From positions 1 through 9,702 of the forward strand of contig CAZVRZ010000180.1 of assembly GCA_964629965.1 (NCBI GenBank): DNA of 9,702 nucleotides, written 5' to 3'. The notes below the pieces were generated by a model. That model saw nothing but the letters and a program-made list of their open reading frames with translations. It did not search any database and was not told the DNA's origin. Positions within the stretch are counted from its first letter, which is position 1. Each line of letters opens with the position of its first letter. Of the stretch, positions 6,867 through 9,702 are shown in pieces. This DNA comes from CAZVRZ01 sp964629965 (lineage in GTDB: Bacteria; Chloroflexota; Anaerolineae; Anaerolineales; UBA4823). Made by a program: the position numbers and the translations under genes.

Positions 6867-7073
6867 TCAGTCCGCGAGAATAAACGTCACCTTCATCTGT
6901 ACTCGATACTCGGTGATTTGTCCTTCATCATCGACCAGAACTTCTTGGTTCTCGATCCACGCAGATCTGACATTCGTAAGAGTTTTTTGGGCGCGAGCAA
7001 GTCCTGCCCTGATTGCATCATCAAAACTCACGGTAGAAGACGCTTTGATTTCAGTAATCCGTGCAATTGACAT
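6867..7073 (-). CDS. Dodecin family flavin-binding protein
   Basis: A 68-residue protein of full family length. The sequence is a clear dodecin: MSIARITEIKASSTVSFDDA, then ARAQKTLTNVRSAWIENQ and the conserved end EYRVQMKVTFILAD. Dodecins form hollow dodecamers that stack pairs of flavins and buffer or store FMN/FAD or riboflavin breakdown products in the cytoplasm. Trp39 matches the flavin-stacking Trp and Gln59 the Gln that contacts the ring in known dodecins. The ribosome site AAAGGAG (7082-7088) lies 8 bases before the ATG. A promoter with a SARP-type operator (7139-7171) stands about 65 bases upstream, next to the regulator gene. The 56-residue membrane protein gene follows on the same strand. 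Confidence 0.95.
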   Translation of the reverse strand: MSIARITEIKASSTVSFDDAIRAGLARAQKTLTNVRSAWIENQEVLVDDEGQITEYRVQMKVTFILAD

Positions 7074-7125
7074 TGATGGAACTCCTTTCCCATAATAAGA
7101 TATTTTTTAAATCTTGCACCTTCTG

Positions 7126-7142
7126 TACTTATAATTTAAGTA
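7126..7142. other. 17-base AT-rich palindrome over the predicted dodecin transcription start
   Basis: TACTTA (7126-7131) and TAAGTA (7137-7142) are perfect inverted arms around a 5-base centre. It overlaps the -10 box and the expected start of transcription, so it could be a repressor operator. AT-rich palindromes of this size also arise by chance. Confidence 0.3.
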
Positions 7143-7171
7143 TAATGACCTGGAGTCTCAAAAGCGTCACA
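7139..7171 (-). promoter_or_regulatory. SARP-type promoter of dodecin (two heptamers plus -10 box)
   Basis: Read on the minus strand, from 7170 down: GTGACGC (7170-7164), 4-base spacer TTTT, GAGACTC (7159-7153), 8 bases CAGGTCAT, then TATACT (7144-7139). The heptamers agree at five of seven positions (G-GAC-C) and sit 11 bases apart, one helical turn. For SARP regulators it is known that heptamer direct repeats with a 4-base gap replace a good -35 and end 8 bases before the -10; this site fits exactly. No good -35 is seen at 17 bases. The transcript would have a leader of about 60 bases before dodecin. Activation by the adjacent BTAD regulator is inferred. Confidence 0.65.
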
Positions 7172-7178
7172 TGTTTCA

Positions 7179-9623
7179 TCATTCATCAGTCGAGAATCTT
7201 TCACGTTCCGCATCCAAAGCCAAAGCCTTATCCTTCTGCCCGGTCAACATATAAGCCTGGCTTAGCTGCCGGTACAGTTCCTGCAAATCTGCCTGGCCTG
7301 GCATTTTCGGCAGCGACGCCTCCCGCACGAACTGGTGGGCACGCTCGAAATGAACGATGGCCTCATTCACCGCGGAGAGGCGCAGCGCTTCTCGCCCGGC
7401 CGCCAGGCTGTGGTGGAAAACGGCCTGCGCCAGTCCGGCAGCCAGCGCATGGTGAGCCAGCACCGCCGCAGAATCACCCGCTGCTTCGAGCGCTTCCAAT
7501 GCCCGGCGATGAAAAAAACGCCGCCGCGCATCCCCGGCTTCAGTATAAACCACATCGCGCAGCATATCGTTGGTAAAGGCGTAGTCGCTGGCAGCGCCAG
7601 GCTGCGCATTTTCCTGCAAGAGCCGGCTGCTGATCAATTCATCCAGGGCAGGTAAGGCGATATCATCGGTGATATTGGAGACGGCACACAGGCGCTCGAA
7701 TGTGATGCGCTGATCGAGCACGGCCCCGCCCATCAACAGATTGAAGGCTTTCGGGCTGAGGCGATTCAAGCGCGAGCGGATCACGGCCTGCACAGTAGAC
7801 GGCACGCGAACTGCCCGTCCGAGATCGTGCTCGGCATCCACCGTAAAAGTCCACTGATCATCTGCCCGACGTTTAGGATGCAGCACCCGCCGTTCGAGCA
7901 AATCCTTCAAGGTTTCTATCAAATAAAATGGTTGGCCACGCGTTTCATCGTACACCCATTGGGCAAAGTCGGCAGCGGGCGGCGACAGGATGGCCTGTAA
8001 CATTTGCACTGTCTCGCCCTCACCTAACGGCACCAGTTCAACATGGACCGGCGTGATCACCCGCTCCACATGCGCCAACCACTGAAGCAAACCCTGCGGG
8101 CCGCCCGCTTGCTGGGGTTGGGCCATCGGGTGCAAAGCCTCTGAGCGCAGGCAGGCCAACAGCAAGACTCTGACGCTAGAAGGCAGCGTGACGCTAGAAG
8201 GCAGCGCGGCGCTCTCTCGCCAGCGCCGGAGGATATATTGCAGCAGATCCAACGTGGCGCTGTCCACCCACTGCAAATCATCGATGAACAGCACCAGCGG
8301 CGCTCGTTGGGCCAGGGCCAGCGTTAATTGCACCAGAGACTCGAAGAGCTGCGCCTGGCCTGCCATCGCTTCCAGACGAGGATGCTCAACAGGGGCAGCA
8401 GGTAAATCGAGGTAGCGCTCGCGCAGCTCTGGCAGCAGCTGGCTGAGCGGGGATAAGCGCACATCATCCAACAAATCCTTGGATAAGTTATCGAGTTCCA
8501 GCCACGTCCGCAGCGCCTCTGCTAACGGTTGAAGCGGTAAATAGCTGCCGCTCTCAAAAGCGCCACCTTGCAGCAGTCCGGCTCCCTGAGCGCTGGCCCA
8601 ATTCAAGAATTTCCTGGCCAGGCGAGTCTTGCCAATTCCCGCCTCGCCGCGCAGCACGACAAGCTGGGGTTGGCCTGCCGCAGCGCTTTCGTAGCTATGA
8701 ACGAGCGCCTGGTACTCGCGGGTGCGCCCAGTAAACAGGTTTCCCAGAAAAGCAACCGATGTATCTAGCAGGCGTGGCTGAGGCCTGGAGCGGCGGATAT
8801 GAGGATTTACGGGGGAATGTTGGGTGCGAATGCGCGCCGCCAGCGCGGCCGTGTCCGGCTCTGGCTCGATCCCCAATTCAGTTGATAAAATGGTACGACA
8901 AGTCTCATAAGTTTCCAACGCCTGTCCGCGCTCACCGGCCGCGAAGTGCGCCCGCATCTTGAGACGATAAGCCACTTCGTTCAGCGCATCCAGGGCAATC
9001 CAGCGCGAGGCGATCTCTGTGGCTTCGGAAAACTCGCCGCACGCAAACTGGATTTCAGTCAAACGATCGAAGATCAGGCCCAGGCGGCGGTGCCAGACTT
9101 CGCGCTGGATAGCCACCCAATCGTCGAAGTCAGGCGCATCGCCCAGCGAAAATCCGGCCAAAAAATCGCCGCGCTGGCAGGCAGCCGCCTCCTGAAGGTA
9201 CGGCAGGCTGGCGGAACCCTCTGGCAGCATCCGGCTGGAACGGTCGGCGCGTGCCTGTGCGTAGGAGCGCTCTATCGTTCGCAGGTCAAAGTTGATATTT
9301 GCCTCAGGGTCTAGGCCCAGCGAATGGTGTGTGACCAAAAGGTAAGGAGATTGGGCCAGGCCGCTGGCCTGGCGCAGGGTCGTTTGCAGGTGGCCGAGCG
9401 TGTTGCGCAGGCTGGCATAGCTGCGTTCGGGGTTAGATTCCGGCCACAGCAGAGTTGCCAGGTGATCGCGCGGCTGGGCGCCTGCCTCGATTGCCAGGTA
9501 GATCAGCAGCGCCAGCGTCTTGCGGGTAGGAAATACCAGCAATCGATCACCCAGGCGCACTTCGGGCGGTCCAAAGGCCAAAACGTGCAATGGTAGGAGA
9601 GGATTAATCATCATAAGGTTCAC
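7179..9623 (-). CDS. SARP/BTAD-type transcriptional regulator with AAA (STAND-like) ATPase
   Basis: An 814-residue protein. Domains in order: OmpR-type winged helix (about 13-95: FGPPEVRLGDRLL, KTLALLIYLAIEAG, LWPES, SYASLRNTLGHLQ), BTAD helical-repeat domain (about 105-265: FLAGFSLGDAPDFDDWV, ETYETCRTILSTELGIEP), then an ATPase with Walker A GEAGIGKT (326-333) and Walker B LVLFIDDLQWVD (443-454), followed by winged-helix/helical regions and a short TPR-like tail (about 690-805). Regulators of this type bind DNA as winged helices and couple activation to ATP and a signal sensed by the C-terminal repeats. The ligand is unknown. The tail is short: many relatives carry several more TPRs, here only one or two remain. 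The start is GTG at 9623; ATG at 9614 or 9611 are possible, and none has a strong ribosome site. A 19-base operator-like element abuts the start, and its partner lies 8 bases past the stop. Confidence 0.93.
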   Translation of the reverse strand: MNLMMINPLLPLHVLAFGPPEVRLGDRLLVFPTRKTLALLIYLAIEAGAQPRDHLATLLWPESNPERSYASLRNTLGHLQTTLRQASGLAQSPYLLVTHHSLGLDPEANINFDLRTIERSYAQARADRSSRMLPEGSASLPYLQEAAACQRGDFLAGFSLGDAPDFDDWVAIQREVWHRRLGLIFDRLTEIQFACGEFSEATEIASRWIALDALNEVAYRLKMRAHFAAGERGQALETYETCRTILSTELGIEPEPDTAALAARIRTQHSPVNPHIRRSRPQPRLLDTSVAFLGNLFTGRTREYQALVHSYESAAAGQPQLVVLRGEAGIGKTRLARKFLNWASAQGAGLLQGGAFESGSYLPLQPLAEALRTWLELDNLSKDLLDDVRLSPLSQLLPELRERYLDLPAAPVEHPRLEAMAGQAQLFESLVQLTLALAQRAPLVLFIDDLQWVDSATLDLLQYILRRWRESAALPSSVTLPSSVRVLLLACLRSEALHPMAQPQQAGGPQGLLQWLAHVERVITPVHVELVPLGEGETVQMLQAILSPPAADFAQWVYDETRGQPFYLIETLKDLLERRVLHPKRRADDQWTFTVDAEHDLGRAVRVPSTVQAVIRSRLNRLSPKAFNLLMGGAVLDQRITFERLCAVSNITDDIALPALDELISSRLLQENAQPGAASDYAFTNDMLRDVVYTEAGDARRRFFHRRALEALEAAGDSAAVLAHHALAAGLAQAVFHHSLAAGREALRLSAVNEAIVHFERAHQFVREASLPKMPGQADLQELYRQLSQAYMLTGQKDKALALDAERERFSTDE
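8171..8206. repeat. Perfect 18-base tandem duplication inside the regulator gene
   Basis: TGACGCTAGAAGGCAGCG occurs twice in a row (8171-8188, 8189-8206). It duplicates six residues (LPSSVT/LPSSVR on the minus strand) just after Walker B, in a loop between helices. The frame is kept. The identity suggests a recent slippage event. Confidence 0.9.
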
Positions 9624-9642
9624 TGTGACGCTGTTGAGACTC
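9624..9642. promoter_or_regulatory. Second copy of the SARP-type heptamer pair, at the regulator start
   Basis: TGTGACGCTGTTGAGACTC on the + strand: heptamers GTGACGC (9625-9631) and GAGACTC (9636-9642) with a 4-base spacer. It differs from the dodecin copy at one of 19 bases, in the spacer. Its activating orientation points away from the regulator, and no -10 box is seen 8 bases beyond. It touches the GTG start at 9623, so it may serve to repress the regulator gene or to control a divergent gene beyond the window. The remaining bases to 9702 show no gene I can support. Confidence 0.5.
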
Positions 9643-9702
9643 TTAACTAACCCAAGTTGCCACCTAGCGGTGACATGAGAAAGTCCATGCGAAATCTGGT
9701 AA

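Noticed and set aside
6738..7070. Plus-strand frame of 110 residues opposite dodecin
   Set aside because: It runs antisense through the well-supported dodecin gene, lacks a ribosome site, and its second half is only the reverse of dodecin codons. The first 40 residues look protein-like, but nothing else supports them.
7153..9642. Inverted 19-base copies as ends of a transposon carrying the regulator
   Set aside because: No transposase is present, no target-site duplication flanks them, similarity stops at the heptamers, and the spacing to a -10 box explains one copy as an operator. Not fully excluded.

Overview
The window most likely comes from a member of the Chloroflexota (Anaerolineae-like). 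The grounds are Thr/Pro-rich surface stalks, secreted proteins ending in a Y-L-P tail, a class D/E-like sortase, and a very large SARP/BTAD-type ATPase regulator. This assignment is inferred from protein style, not from a marker gene.

Left part (1-5511, all + strand): a tightly packed cell-surface operon of four genes, separated by 10, 44 and 7 bases. They are (i) the 3' end of a sortase substrate with a seven-residue-periodic Thr/Pro stalk and an MPVTG sorting signal; (ii) a secreted DUF3494 'ice-binding' protein with a C-terminal beta-sandwich-like module; (iii) a large gingipain-family (C25) cysteine peptidase with an intact His/Cys pair; and (iv) a sortase with intact His, Cys and Arg and an unusual triple 27-residue repeat before the catalytic domain. 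The ice-binding protein and the peptidase lack an LPXTG-like signal and both end in a YLP(T/S)(I/V) tail. The operon therefore seems to carry two kinds of surface-targeting C-termini together with two cysteine enzymes that could process them. It closes at a perfect 12-bp inverted repeat shared with the convergent gene.

Middle (5602-7073, all - strand): a 259-residue protein of unknown function with two membrane segments and a beta-rich ectodomain full of hydrophobic-Pro-hydrophobic triplets; a second 12-bp-stem hairpin; a 56-residue two-helix membrane protein with a strong ribosome binding site; and a 68-residue dodecin (flavin-binding storage protein).

Right part (7179-9623, - strand): an 814-residue regulator with an OmpR-type winged helix, a BTAD domain and an AAA/STAND ATPase. 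The most striking non-coding signal is a 19-bp element, GTGACGC-4 nt-GAGACTC, lying exactly 8 bp upstream of a TATACT -10 box in front of dodecin. That is the textbook layout of a SARP-activated promoter. A second copy, 18 of 19 bases identical and in the opposite orientation, abuts the regulator's own start codon. Together they suggest an autoregulated SARP-type regulator whose adjacent target is dodecin.
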